This document shows positions 24,749 through 32,601 of a stretch of DNA of 53,919 nucleotides, one piece after another; positions within the stretch are counted from its first letter, which is position 1; each line of letters opens with the position of its first letter. The DNA comes from Lachnospiraceae bacterium (lineage in GTDB: Bacteria > Bacillota > Clostridia > Lachnospirales > Lachnospiraceae): positions 1 through 53,919 of the forward strand of contig CAJTAL010000028.1 of NCBI GenBank assembly GCA_910574285.1, in the 5' to 3' direction. Under the pieces are notes generated by a model that saw nothing but the letters and a program-made list of their open reading frames with translations, ran no database searches and was not told where the DNA came from. Made by a program: the position numbers and the translations under genes.

Positions 24749-25081
24749 ATGATAAAGAATTATATTGGCGAGGCGAATTTTGAGGATACGGGATTCAGTT
24801 ATACGCTGTCCCTGATATCCGGCAAGCACAAAATGGTCATTCTTTACTGCCTGATGGAGTTTGGCGTTGTCAGGTTCAACGAGTTAAAACGGTATCTGAA
24901 AAATGTGTCAGACAAAACACTCAGCGGCAACCTGAAAGAACTGGAGGCGGACCGGCTTATTATCAGAAAAGAATACCCGCAGATACCCCCGAAGGTGGAA
25001 TACAGCCTGAGTGACAGGGGCAGGTCCCTGATGGATGTTTTGGATCAGTTATGTGTCTGGGGAGAAAATAACAGGGAGTAA
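24749..25081 (+). CDS. HxlR-family winged-helix transcriptional regulator
   Basis: The 110-residue product starts at ATG 24749 behind AAAGGAAAGCGTAAG. LISGKHKMVILYCLMEFGVV and RFNELKRYLKNVSDKTLSGN form the helix-turn-helix of the HxlR family. EYSLSDRGRSLMDVLDQLCV is its usual C-terminal wing and helix. HxlR proteins commonly sense electrophiles or redox state and control a neighbouring enzyme. The divergent flavin reductase is the likely target. The pair is followed by a strong terminator, making it a self-contained unit inside the phage late region. Confidence 0.87.
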   Translation: MIKNYIGEANFEDTGFSYTLSLISGKHKMVILYCLMEFGVVRFNELKRYLKNVSDKTLSGNLKELEADRLIIRKEYPQIPPKVEYSLSDRGRSLMDVLDQLCVWGENNRE

Positions 25082-25128
25082 CCAAAACGGCACTGTTTTT
25101 TGAAAATCTAATATAGAAGGTATGTATG

Positions 25129-25156
25129 AAAAGCGTCTGGAAACAGGCGCTTTTTT
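25129..25156 (+). terminator. Rho-independent terminator after the HxlR gene
   Basis: AAAAGCGTCTG (25129-25139), a GAAA loop and CAGGCGCTTTT (25144-25154) pair with one G-U, followed by TTTTTT to 25156. It isolates the regulator unit from the GH18-type gene downstream. Confidence 0.85.
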
Positions 25157-25181
25157 CCGCCCAATTTTAAGGAGGGATTGC

Positions 25182-27653
25182 ATGGACACACTGAAAGGGA
25201 AACAGATCATGGTGTGGACGTTCATGGGTAACACGAGGATGTACCAGGCGCTCCGGGATTACGGCGACCGCATCAGCCAGATCGGTCTTTTTTCATTCAA
25301 GGTCCGGGCAACTGGGGAAATCTATGAGAGCGGCGTTTCCATTGCGGAAGGCTCCACCATGCGGACGTATATCAGGAAATGGCCGCACATCAAGTGGCTG
25401 CTGACCGTGGCGAACGACGGCACGAACAGCATCTTCAAGGCGCTGCGGGAAAATACGGGCGGGGCGCAGGATAAGTTCCTCTCGGAGCTTGTGCGGATCA
25501 TGGAGAAATACCCCTGGTGCGACGGCGTGGACATCGACCTGGAAAAAGGGGACGATTACTCCACAGCGGCGAAGTCCACGACCATGTTCCGCAATATCTA
25601 CAATACCGTGAAATCCTATAATCCGGCAAAGCTGATGAACATCTGCCTGCCGGGGATGGACAGCATCAATGGCTCTGTGGGCGGCGAGAACTGGTGCATC
25701 TACGGCGACCTCAACAATTACTGCGACACGGCCTCCATCATGAGCTACGGCATGGCATGGGCGGGCAGCGCACCGGGGCCGGTTTCCCCGCGTTCCTGGC
25801 TGGAGGGCATCTATGATTACGCCGTGAAGGTCATGGACCCGGATAAGGTGTTCCTGGGGATGCCCGCTTACGGGTGGAACTGGCGGATACACGACACGCC
25901 AAAGAACATGGGCGTGACCTACCGGGGGACTTCCAACACTTACTATGCGGCGCAGCTCTGGATAAAGGGCGGCTACAACTTCACGGACGACAAGCCGCCG
26001 CAGCCCTTCATCCCCATTGTGGCTTATTGGGACGACTACGACAAGGTGCCGTGGGCACTTCCCCATGTGTACGACTACATGGAGGGGCGGGATGCGGTTT
26101 CCTATGATTATCCGCTGCTTTCCGGCACATACAACCGCAGGCATTACCTGACCGCCTACGGCAAGGAGCAGAAGACGGAATTTGAAAACATCATTGTTGA
26201 CCGCAGCGGCGGAAGCCCGGACAGCTATTCCGGCATCGTGTCCGTGTCGGAGGGCATGGTGACAATGGGGGATAACGGCTCCGCCTCTTATAAATTTTCC
26301 GTATCTACAGCAGGGACTTATGATATTGCCGTGCGCTTGTGCTTCCCCTTCTGGGATAAAAATGGGATATATATCTCCATTGACGGGAGCAGGAAGCATT
26401 TCACGGAAAGCCGTCTGTGGTGGCCGTACTGGAGGGCTACCTTCTGGATTTCCCTTGCGGAAAATATACAGCTTTCCGCAGGGACGCATACCGTCACGGT
26501 TTCGGTGGATGTGAAGGGTGTGCAGTTTTACGGCTTCCGTGTCTGTCAGTCCTTTTCTGAAGAACCAAGCGCCGGCTCTGCCATCTATACGCTTGCGCCG
26601 CGGAAATTTAAAGATGTGGACGGGAACATGGCACAGCCGGACAAAGGCTTCAAGCTGACGCTGGAAATGCTCCGCAGGAAGCCGGATTCTGCACTCATCT
26701 GGTATGAGGACTTCCGTGACGAAAATCCCCTGCCGGAAACCTACTGGACGACGCTCTCCGGCAAGTGGCAGGTGTGGCGGGAGGGCTATGAGAACCGGCC
26801 GTATTCACAGCTTGAGGGGAGCGGGCAGCTTGCATGGAAGTACAGCGGCTTCAAGGAACTGCATCTGCGGGCAAGGTTGGCGTTCCCGGCAGACGGCAGC
26901 GGCAAGGCGGGGGTGTTCTGCGGGGATGTGTTCTGCTGCTTAAATATCGATACGCAACGGGTGGAGCTTTACAAAGGCTCCACGCTCCTTGGCAGCTACA
27001 GCCAGGCCATCAGCCGGACACCGAATGCTGACCTGCGGGGGAATCCCGCGATGTACACCGTGGAGATGCGCATCCGTGGGAACCGGGTGCGTGTCTATTC
27101 CGGCGCTTCCTATACGCTGCGGTTCACGGCGGCAATCAGCGGTTTTTCCGGCGGCTATGCCGGATACCGCTCGGATAAGCGGACCGTCTGCGAACTGATG
27201 AGGCTTGGGGATGCATGGACCTATGAGCCGTATGAGCGGTTCGATGTGCGGATGCCGGACGGCGGTTTTAAGTCCTTCGGCCGGATCAGCAGGAGCAGTG
27301 CGGTATGGGATGAGGAATTCCAGGTGTTCACGCTGACTTCCGATGTGGAGGAAAGCTCTACCCGCAGCGAGGACATTTCCATGGATTATGATTTTTTCCA
27401 CTCAGATTTGATGGAACTGTCCTGCGGGAACAATTACACGGCGGAAGTCATACCGAAGGACATCAATATCTGGATTTCCCGTCTGTTCCTTGGGGATGCG
27501 GACGGTTTCTCCATCCTCTATTACCAGGACGTGGACTCTCTCATCTATTGGGCGAACCAGGCGGCGTACCGCTGGAAGCTGCGGGGGATGTGTATGTGGT
27601 CGCTTGGGCAGGAGGACATGAGACTGTGGGAGTGGCTGCCGAAGCAGATATAA
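25182..27653 (+). CDS. GH18-type glycosidase fused to carbohydrate-binding modules (tail/host-wall protein)
   Basis: The 823-residue product starts at ATG 25182 behind AAGGAGGGATTGC. CDGVDIDLEKGDD (residues 109-121) carries the GH18 catalytic DxxDxDxE motif; the glutamate is the acid/base residue. MSYGMAWAG and FLGMPAYGWNW are later barrel elements. Residues 345-470 resemble a CBM6/35 module and 510-680 a LamG-like domain. The last 50 residues (ILYYQDVDSLIYWANQAAYR, then RGMCMWSLGQED) look like the final strand and helix of the GH18 barrel, so the modules appear inserted into it. The target is probably cell-wall GlcNAc polymers. Promoter element copy 7 begins at its 3' end. Confidence 0.78.
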   Translation: MDTLKGKQIMVWTFMGNTRMYQALRDYGDRISQIGLFSFKVRATGEIYESGVSIAEGSTMRTYIRKWPHIKWLLTVANDGTNSIFKALRENTGGAQDKFLSELVRIMEKYPWCDGVDIDLEKGDDYSTAAKSTTMFRNIYNTVKSYNPAKLMNICLPGMDSINGSVGGENWCIYGDLNNYCDTASIMSYGMAWAGSAPGPVSPRSWLEGIYDYAVKVMDPDKVFLGMPAYGWNWRIHDTPKNMGVTYRGTSNTYYAAQLWIKGGYNFTDDKPPQPFIPIVAYWDDYDKVPWALPHVYDYMEGRDAVSYDYPLLSGTYNRRHYLTAYGKEQKTEFENIIVDRSGGSPDSYSGIVSVSEGMVTMGDNGSASYKFSVSTAGTYDIAVRLCFPFWDKNGIYISIDGSRKHFTESRLWWPYWRATFWISLAENIQLSAGTHTVTVSVDVKGVQFYGFRVCQSFSEEPSAGSAIYTLAPRKFKDVDGNMAQPDKGFKLTLEMLRRKPDSALIWYEDFRDENPLPETYWTTLSGKWQVWREGYENRPYSQLEGSGQLAWKYSGFKELHLRARLAFPADGSGKAGVFCGDVFCCLNIDTQRVELYKGSTLLGSYSQAISRTPNADLRGNPAMYTVEMRIRGNRVRVYSGASYTLRFTAAISGFSGGYAGYRSDKRTVCELMRLGDAWTYEPYERFDVRMPDGGFKSFGRISRSSAVWDEEFQVFTLTSDVEESSTRSEDISMDYDFFHSDLMELSCGNNYTAEVIPKDINIWISRLFLGDADGFSILYYQDVDSLIYWANQAAYRWKLRGMCMWSLGQEDMRLWEWLPKQI

Positions 27654-27755
27654 ACTACACAATTCCCGCCCGGATGTTTGTGCAGCTTATGCCCCGGATT
27701 GACTTGATAAAATGCGCATTCAGAGCGAATATGTGTACTACCGAAAGGGAAAACA
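27650..27755 (+). promoter_or_regulatory. Promoter-like repeat element, copy 7
   Basis: CTACACAA and TTGTGCAG arms are followed by TTGATA (27704-27709), 17 bases, GAATAT (27727-27732) and GTGTACTACCGAAAGGG. It is far from copies 1-6, yet keeps the same architecture. It precedes the gene at 27789. Confidence 0.65.
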
Positions 27756-27788
27756 AAGCCAGCGGCTTAGAAAACGGAGGAAAACACA

Positions 27789-28160
27789 ATGACAAGATTT
27801 GAAAGGGAAATCAGCGGCAGCCTTGGGGCATTCTGGAAGAAGAATGCAGAGGAGGAAGTAAGGAAAGCGGTGGCACAGGCAGACACGCAGGCCACGGCCG
27901 ATGCGGACGGCGCAATCAAATGGAACAGCAACGGGCGGTACCTGATGGACGATTTCTGCGAAAAGCTGGAATACGCAGGCTACGCTTTTGACAGGGAGGC
28001 AACGGCAAGGAAACGGGAGGCACAGAATGAGGAGAGCCTTGCGGAATACCGCAGGAACGACAGGGGGCTTTCCGGGGAGGCGCTTGCGGAGGCAAGGGCG
28101 GCCTTCGGGGAAGGGGCAACGATGGTGAATGTGCTGACCGGGAGGAAAACAAGGCTTTAA
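27789..28160 (+). CDS. Hypothetical prophage protein
   Basis: The 123-residue product starts at ATG 27789 behind ACGGAGGAAAACACA. It is charged and helical with alanine-rich stretches (EEVRKAVAQADTQATADADG). No family is recognised. It lies between the GH18-type gene and holin with its own promoter-like element, so it may be expressed with the early genes rather than the lysis genes. Confidence 0.5.
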   Translation: MTRFEREISGSLGAFWKKNAEEEVRKAVAQADTQATADADGAIKWNSNGRYLMDDFCEKLEYAGYAFDREATARKREAQNEESLAEYRRNDRGLSGEALAEARAAFGEGATMVNVLTGRKTRL

Positions 28161-28188
28161 TTCAAAACAGAATATTTTAAGGAAACTG

Positions 28189-28219
28189 GCGGATGTCCAT
28201 TGCGGGCAGCCGCTTTTTT
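28189..28219 (+). terminator. Rho-independent terminator before the lysis genes
   Basis: GCGG (28189-28192) and CCGC (28210-28213) flank TGTCC (28194-28198) pairing with GGGCA (28204-28208), with one A-G mismatch. T-run 28214-28219 follows. It ends transcription of the preceding small gene. Confidence 0.7.
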
Positions 28220-28253
28220 CATACACAAAAACTTTTTAAAGGAGGGCTTCACT

Positions 28254-28673
28254 ATGAAGGAATTCTGGAACACGATTCAACTCATTTTTGCTGGCATCGG
28301 GGGATGGCTCGGCTGGTTCCTCGGCGGCTGCGACGGACTGCTGTATGCGCTTATCGCATTTGTGGTGGTGGACTATGTCACGGGCGTGATGTGTGCCGTG
28401 GCGGACAAGGAGCTGTCCAGCGAGGTGGGATTTAAGGGCATCGCAAAGAAGGTGCTGATCTTCCTGCTGGTGGGGATTGCTAACATCCTCGATGTGCAGG
28501 TCATCGGGAGCGGCTCTGTCCTGCGGACGGCGATTATCTTTTTCTATATCTCCAACGAGGGCGTGAGCCTTCTGGAGAATGCCGGACACCTGGGGCTGCC
28601 CATCCCGGAAAAGCTGAAGGACATCCTAGCACAATTGCATGATAGGGCAGAGAACGGGAAGGGGGACGAATAA
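28254..28673 (+). CDS. Phage holin
   Basis: The 139-residue product starts at ATG 28254 behind AAAGGAGGGCTTCACT. Membrane segments are visible: IFAGIGGWLGWFLGG, LLYALIAFVVVDYVTGVM and KVLIFLLVGIANILDV, with another at RTAIIFFYISN. DYVTG and the gene order before the endolysin match the toxin-secretion/phage-lysis holin family. It would permeabilise the membrane to release the endolysin. Confidence 0.88.
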   Translation: MKEFWNTIQLIFAGIGGWLGWFLGGCDGLLYALIAFVVVDYVTGVMCAVADKELSSEVGFKGIAKKVLIFLLVGIANILDVQVIGSGSVLRTAIIFFYISNEGVSLLENAGHLGLPIPEKLKDILAQLHDRAENGKGDE

Positions 28674-28675
28674 CC

Positions 28676-30175
28676 ATGAAACTGGTGGAATCAATCATGA
28701 CAAGAAATCCGTGTTACACGGCGGGGCGGAAGATCACGGTGAAGGGGCTGATGCTCCATTCTGTGGGCTGTCCGCAGCCAAAAGCGTCCGTGTTCATCAA
28801 TTCATGGAACAGCCCATCGCACGACAGTTCGTGCGTCCACGGATTTATTGACGGCAACGATGGGACGGTTTATCAGACGCTCCCGTGGAACCACAGAGGA
28901 TGGCACTGCGGAAGTGGGAATAAAGGGAGCGGGAACAATACCCATATCGGAGTAGAAATGTGCGAGCCTGCGTGTATCAAGTACACGGCAGGCTCTAACT
29001 TTACCTGCTCCGATACCGCCACGGCAAAAGCGGTGGCAAAGAGGACCTATGAGGCGGCAGTGGAGCTGTTCGCATACCTTTGTAAGAAATACAGCCTGAA
29101 TCCGCTTGCAGATGGTGTCATCATTAGCCACAGGGAAGGCCACAGCCGGGGCATTGCCAGCAACCACGAAGACCCAGAACATCTGTGGACGCAGCTTGGG
29201 ACGGGGTACACGATGGATGGATTCCGCAAGGCGGTCAAGGCGGCTATGGGCGGCGTGTCTTCCGACACGGATAGGTATACGAAAATCATGGGGAACGCCA
29301 CGGCAACGGCGGAGCAGATGAAGGCATACCTCAAAGCGAAGAATCCGAAGGTGGCGCAGTCTGTTCTTGATATGGTTCCGCTGTATCTTTCGGAAGGAAA
29401 AGCGGAGGGAGTGCGTGGCGACATCGCCTTTGCACAGTCCTGCCTTGAGACGGGGAATTTCACTTTTTCCGGCTCTGCGGTCACGCTTTCCCAGAACAAT
29501 TTCTGCGGCATGGGCGTGACTTCAAACGGCATGAAGGGAAATTCCTTTGATACCCCGAAGAACGGCATTCGGGCGCAGATACAGCATTTGAAGGCTTACG
29601 CTTCTAAAGCGGCTTTGAAAAATGAGTGTATCGATCCCCGCTTCAAGTATGTCACGAGGGGGTGTGCAGAATATGTGGAGTGGCTTGGGCAGCAGGAGAA
29701 TCCGGACGGGAAAGGCTGGGCGGCAGGCACCGGGTATGGGGAGAAAATTCTTACTATCCTGAAAGCTATCCTCGCTACAGCCGGAGGTACGGACAAAATT
29801 ACTGAGGCGTGGTATCGTGTTCGTAAGACTTGGTCAGATGCCAAGTCACAAAAAGGGGCGTTCAAGTCGCACTCCAATGCAAAGAAATGTGCGGACGAAA
29901 ATCCCGGTTATTCCGTATTCGATGAATCCGGGAAAGCGTTATATACTTCTACCGCAACATTTAAGCCATATCTTGTAAAGGTAGAGGTTTCTGACCTCAA
30001 TATCCGCAAGGGTCCTGGGACGAACTGCGCTAAAACCGGGAAATATACAGGCAAGGGTGTTTTTACCATTGTTGAGGAAGCGGATGGAAAGGGAGCCTCA
30101 ATGTGGGGACTTCTGAAATCTTACCAGAAAAACCGGGACGGTTGGATTTCGCTTGATTACGCCAGAAAAGTATAA
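28676..30175 (+). CDS. Bifunctional endolysin: amidase, glucosaminidase and SH3-type domains
   Basis: The 499-residue product starts at ATG 28676, two bases after the holin stop. Residues 1-190 form an N-acetylmuramoyl-L-alanine amidase with zinc ligands expected in MLHSVGCPQ, THIGVEM and the SHREGHSRG to DPEHLW stretch. Residues 200-365 resemble a glucosaminidase (AQSCLETGNFTFSGSAVTLS, then QNNFCGMG). The tail has a repeat-like region and an SH3-type wall-binding domain (SDLNIRKGPGTNCAKTGKYTG). Two cuts, one in the stem peptide link and one in the glycan, would open the host wall at the end of the lytic cycle. A strong terminator follows. Confidence 0.9.
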   Translation: MKLVESIMTRNPCYTAGRKITVKGLMLHSVGCPQPKASVFINSWNSPSHDSSCVHGFIDGNDGTVYQTLPWNHRGWHCGSGNKGSGNNTHIGVEMCEPACIKYTAGSNFTCSDTATAKAVAKRTYEAAVELFAYLCKKYSLNPLADGVIISHREGHSRGIASNHEDPEHLWTQLGTGYTMDGFRKAVKAAMGGVSSDTDRYTKIMGNATATAEQMKAYLKAKNPKVAQSVLDMVPLYLSEGKAEGVRGDIAFAQSCLETGNFTFSGSAVTLSQNNFCGMGVTSNGMKGNSFDTPKNGIRAQIQHLKAYASKAALKNECIDPRFKYVTRGCAEYVEWLGQQENPDGKGWAAGTGYGEKILTILKAILATAGGTDKITEAWYRVRKTWSDAKSQKGAFKSHSNAKKCADENPGYSVFDESGKALYTSTATFKPYLVKVEVSDLNIRKGPGTNCAKTGKYTGKGVFTIVEEADGKGASMWGLLKSYQKNRDGWISLDYARKV

Positions 30176-30199
30176 TTGTAATTGTAGGGAGTTTGATAA

Positions 30200-30237
30200 G
30201 CCCACGGCACGTAAAAAATGCCGTGGGCAATTTTTTT
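30200..30237 (+). terminator. Rho-independent terminator after the endolysin
   Basis: GCCCACGGCA (30200-30209) pairs perfectly with TGCCGTGGGC (30219-30228), followed by CAA and seven T. It ends the lysis unit. Confidence 0.9.
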
Positions 30238-30341
30238 ATGCCGTTTTATAGAAAAAACCTCATCAAACCTGCCCGGAAATCTCCGTAGATATGGAGGGCG
30301 GATTTTGAAAGCAATGCGGAGTCCTCCAAAGGAGGAAAGCC

Positions 30342-30569
30342 ATGCAGGTGACAAAGATTACAGAGAAAAAATCAGTTCCCGTTCCAGAAATAAAAAAGGC
30401 CACAACAGAGGCACTCCGGCTGGAATATGGATACCATATGGCTCAGAAACTGTTAAAAGCAATGCTTGATAAGGGAATGCTCTCTGTGGATGAATTCAAC
30501 AAAGTAACCGAGAAAAACCGCCAAACTTTCTCGCCATATTTAGCTGAGATTATGCCAAAAATGACTTGA
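30342..30569 (+). CDS. SHOCT-like small protein upstream of the recombinases
   Basis: The 75-residue product starts at ATG 30342 behind AAGGAGGAAAGCC. The C-terminal segment LLKAMLDKGMLSVDEFNKVT resembles the SHOCT motif (short C-terminal helical hairpin). Small genes of this kind often precede serine recombinase genes in integrative elements; the role is not known. Its TGA stop lies within the -35-like hexamer of element copy 8. Confidence 0.6.
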   Translation: MQVTKITEKKSVPVPEIKKATTEALRLEYGYHMAQKLLKAMLDKGMLSVDEFNKVTEKNRQTFSPYLAEIMPKMT

Positions 30570-30612
30570 TATTATGGGCGTTTAGAGCGAATATGTGACC
30601 TACCGAAAGCGA
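30561..30612 (+). promoter_or_regulatory. Promoter-like repeat element, copy 8 (recombinase promoter)
   Basis: TTGATA (30566-30571), 17 bases, GAATAT (30589-30594), then GTGACCTACCGAAAGC. The upstream inverted repeat is missing here. It leads into the first recombinase gene 10 bases later, linking recombinase expression to the prophage gene set. Confidence 0.6.
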
Positions 30613-30621
30613 GGTGAGTTG

Positions 30622-32184
30622 ATGAAAAGGATAACGAAAATCGAACAAAACGAGGCAGGCGCCTTGGCAGTGTCAAAGCTGCGTGTCGCCGCCTATTGCC
30701 GCGTTTCTACAGCGAGTGATGATCAGCTTGTCAGCCTTGAGGCGCAGAAAACACATTATGAGTCCTACATCAAAGCAAACCCGGAATGGGAGTTTGCCGG
30801 AATCTATTATGACAGGGGTGTGACTGGAACCAAGACGGAGGGCAGAGACGAATTGCTCCGGCTAATTTCCGACTGCGAAAATGGGATGGTTGACTTCATT
30901 GTCACAAAGTCCATCAGCCGTTTTTCACGGAACACATTGGATTGCTTGGAGCTTGTCCGGCATCTGCTCGACATCGGGGTGTTCGTCTTTTTTGAAAAGG
31001 AGAACCTGAACACGCAGTCGATGGAAGGCGAGCTGATGCTCTCCATTTTGAGCAGCCTGGCGGAAAGCGAGTCTATTTCCATTTCGGAAAACAACAAATG
31101 GTCAGCGCAAAGGCGATTCCAAAACGGTACGTTCAAGGTTGCCTATCCGCCTTATGGCTATGATAATGTGGCCGGACAGATGGTGGTAAACGAGGAGCAG
31201 GCTGAAATCGTGCGCTGGATGTTTGCACAGGCCCTTGCTGGGAAAGGGACGCACAGAATTGCTTCAGAGCTGAATGAAAGCGGCATTCCAGCAAAGAAAG
31301 GTGGGAGCTGGACGGCCACGACTATCCGGGGGCTTTTGACGAACGAGAAGTTCACCGGGGACATCATGTTCCAGAAAACCTACACGGACAGTCAGTTCAA
31401 CCGGCACCATAATTACGGTGAGAGGGATAGGTATTTCGTGGAGAACCATCACCCCGCCATTGTGAGCAGGGAGATCTTTGAAGCGGTGGCGGCGGTTATT
31501 GGTCAGAGAGCCAAAGAAAAGGGTGTGACAAAGGGTAGCAAGTATCAGAATAGATATCCGTTCTCTGGCAGAATTATCTGCTCGGAATGTGGCAGCACCT
31601 TCAAACGGCGCATCCATTACTCCACCCACCAGAAATACATCGCATGGTGCTGTTCCAGGCATATTGAAAGGATTGAGGAGTGTTCCATGCAGTTCATACG
31701 GAATGATGCAGTGGAAGCGGCATTCGTAACTATGATGAATAAGTTGATCTATGGGCAAAAAGCTATCCTGCGCCCTCTGCTTAATGCCCTGCGTGGTGTA
31801 AATGACACAGATTCTTACCGCAAGGTGGCGGAGCTGGAAAGCCGGATGGAAGGGGCAGTGGAACGGAGTCAGGTGTTGACGGGGTTGATGACGAAAGGCT
31901 ATCTGGAACCTGCCCTTTTCAACAAGGAAAAGAATGCGCTGGAAACGGAGATGGAGAGCCTGCAGAGACAGAAAGATTCCCTTTCGAGACTTTTGAATGG
32001 GAACTTAGCGAAAACGGCGGAAGTAAGCCGCTTGCTGAAATTTGCCGCTAAAGTGGAAATGGCAGTAGCTTTTAACGGAGACCTGTTTGAAGAATATGTG
32101 GACAGGGTGGTGGTATATTCCCGCACGGAAATCGGCTTTGAGCTGAAATGCGGTCTAACATTGAGAGAAAGGCTGGTGAGATAG
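30622..32184 (+). CDS. Large serine recombinase (integrase-type), first
   Basis: The 520-residue product starts at ATG 30622 behind [26 protein letters not shown] near residue 25 contains the nucleophilic serine, and SISRFSRNTLDCLELV the helix typical of resolvase-type catalytic domains. The recombinase domain (YPPYGYDNVAGQMVVNEEQA onward) follows. A zinc ribbon (CSECGSTF ... CC) and a coiled coil (residues 410-480) follow it, the layout of large serine integrases. It would join phage and host attachment sites. Its stop abuts the next gene directly. Confidence 0.9.
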   Translation: MKRITKIEQNEAGALAVSKLRVAAYCRVSTASDDQLVSLEAQKTHYESYIKANPEWEFAGIYYDRGVTGTKTEGRDELLRLISDCENGMVDFIVTKSISRFSRNTLDCLELVRHLLDIGVFVFFEKENLNTQSMEGELMLSILSSLAESESISISENNKWSAQRRFQNGTFKVAYPPYGYDNVAGQMVVNEEQAEIVRWMFAQALAGKGTHRIASELNESGIPAKKGGSWTATTIRGLLTNEKFTGDIMFQKTYTDSQFNRHHNYGERDRYFVENHHPAIVSREIFEAVAAVIGQRAKEKGVTKGSKYQNRYPFSGRIICSECGSTFKRRIHYSTHQKYIAWCCSRHIERIEECSMQFIRNDAVEAAFVTMMNKLIYGQKAILRPLLNALRGVNDTDSYRKVAELESRMEGAVERSQVLTGLMTKGYLEPALFNKEKNALETEMESLQRQKDSLSRLLNGNLAKTAEVSRLLKFAAKVEMAVAFNGDLFEEYVDRVVVYSRTEIGFELKCGLTLRERLVR

Positions 32185-32598
32185 ATGGGACACACACCAT
32201 ATGGTTATAGAATTGAGGGTGGCAGAGCTGTCATTGATGAAGAGACCGCCAAGCAGGTGCGGCAGATTTTTGAGTATTACCTTACCGGCGAAAGCCTCAC
32301 CACGGCTGCTGGCAAGGCAGGACTGAAAATGCTTCATGGCGGCGTCTCTAGGATACTCAAAAACCCACATTATCTTGGGGATGATTATTACCCGGCGATT
32401 ATCGACAGGGAGACTTTTGACAAAGCGGAGGCGGAGCGTCTGCGGAGGGCGGAATACCTGGGCAGAATACGGGAGCCGGAGGGACAGGAGAAAATTGCAG
32501 TTCCAGTTTCTTTCCACGCTAGCCCAATGGAGCAAAAGTATGATGATCCGTTCCTGCAGGCGGAATATGCCTACAGCCTGATAGAAAGTGAGGGATAG
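32185..32598 (+). CDS. Stand-alone recombinase-domain protein without catalytic domain
   Basis: The 137-residue product starts at ATG 32185, immediately after the previous stop. HTPYGYRIEGGRAVIDEETA and KNPHYLGDDYYPAIIDRETF match the DNA-binding recombinase domain of large serine recombinases. The serine catalytic domain and zinc ribbon are absent. It may be a split or regulatory partner. It lies between two full recombinases in one operon. Confidence 0.75.
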   Translation: MGHTPYGYRIEGGRAVIDEETAKQVRQIFEYYLTGESLTTAAGKAGLKMLHGGVSRILKNPHYLGDDYYPAIIDRETFDKAEAERLRRAEYLGRIREPEGQEKIAVPVSFHASPMEQKYDDPFLQAEYAYSLIESEG

Positions 32599-32601
32599 AG
32601 G

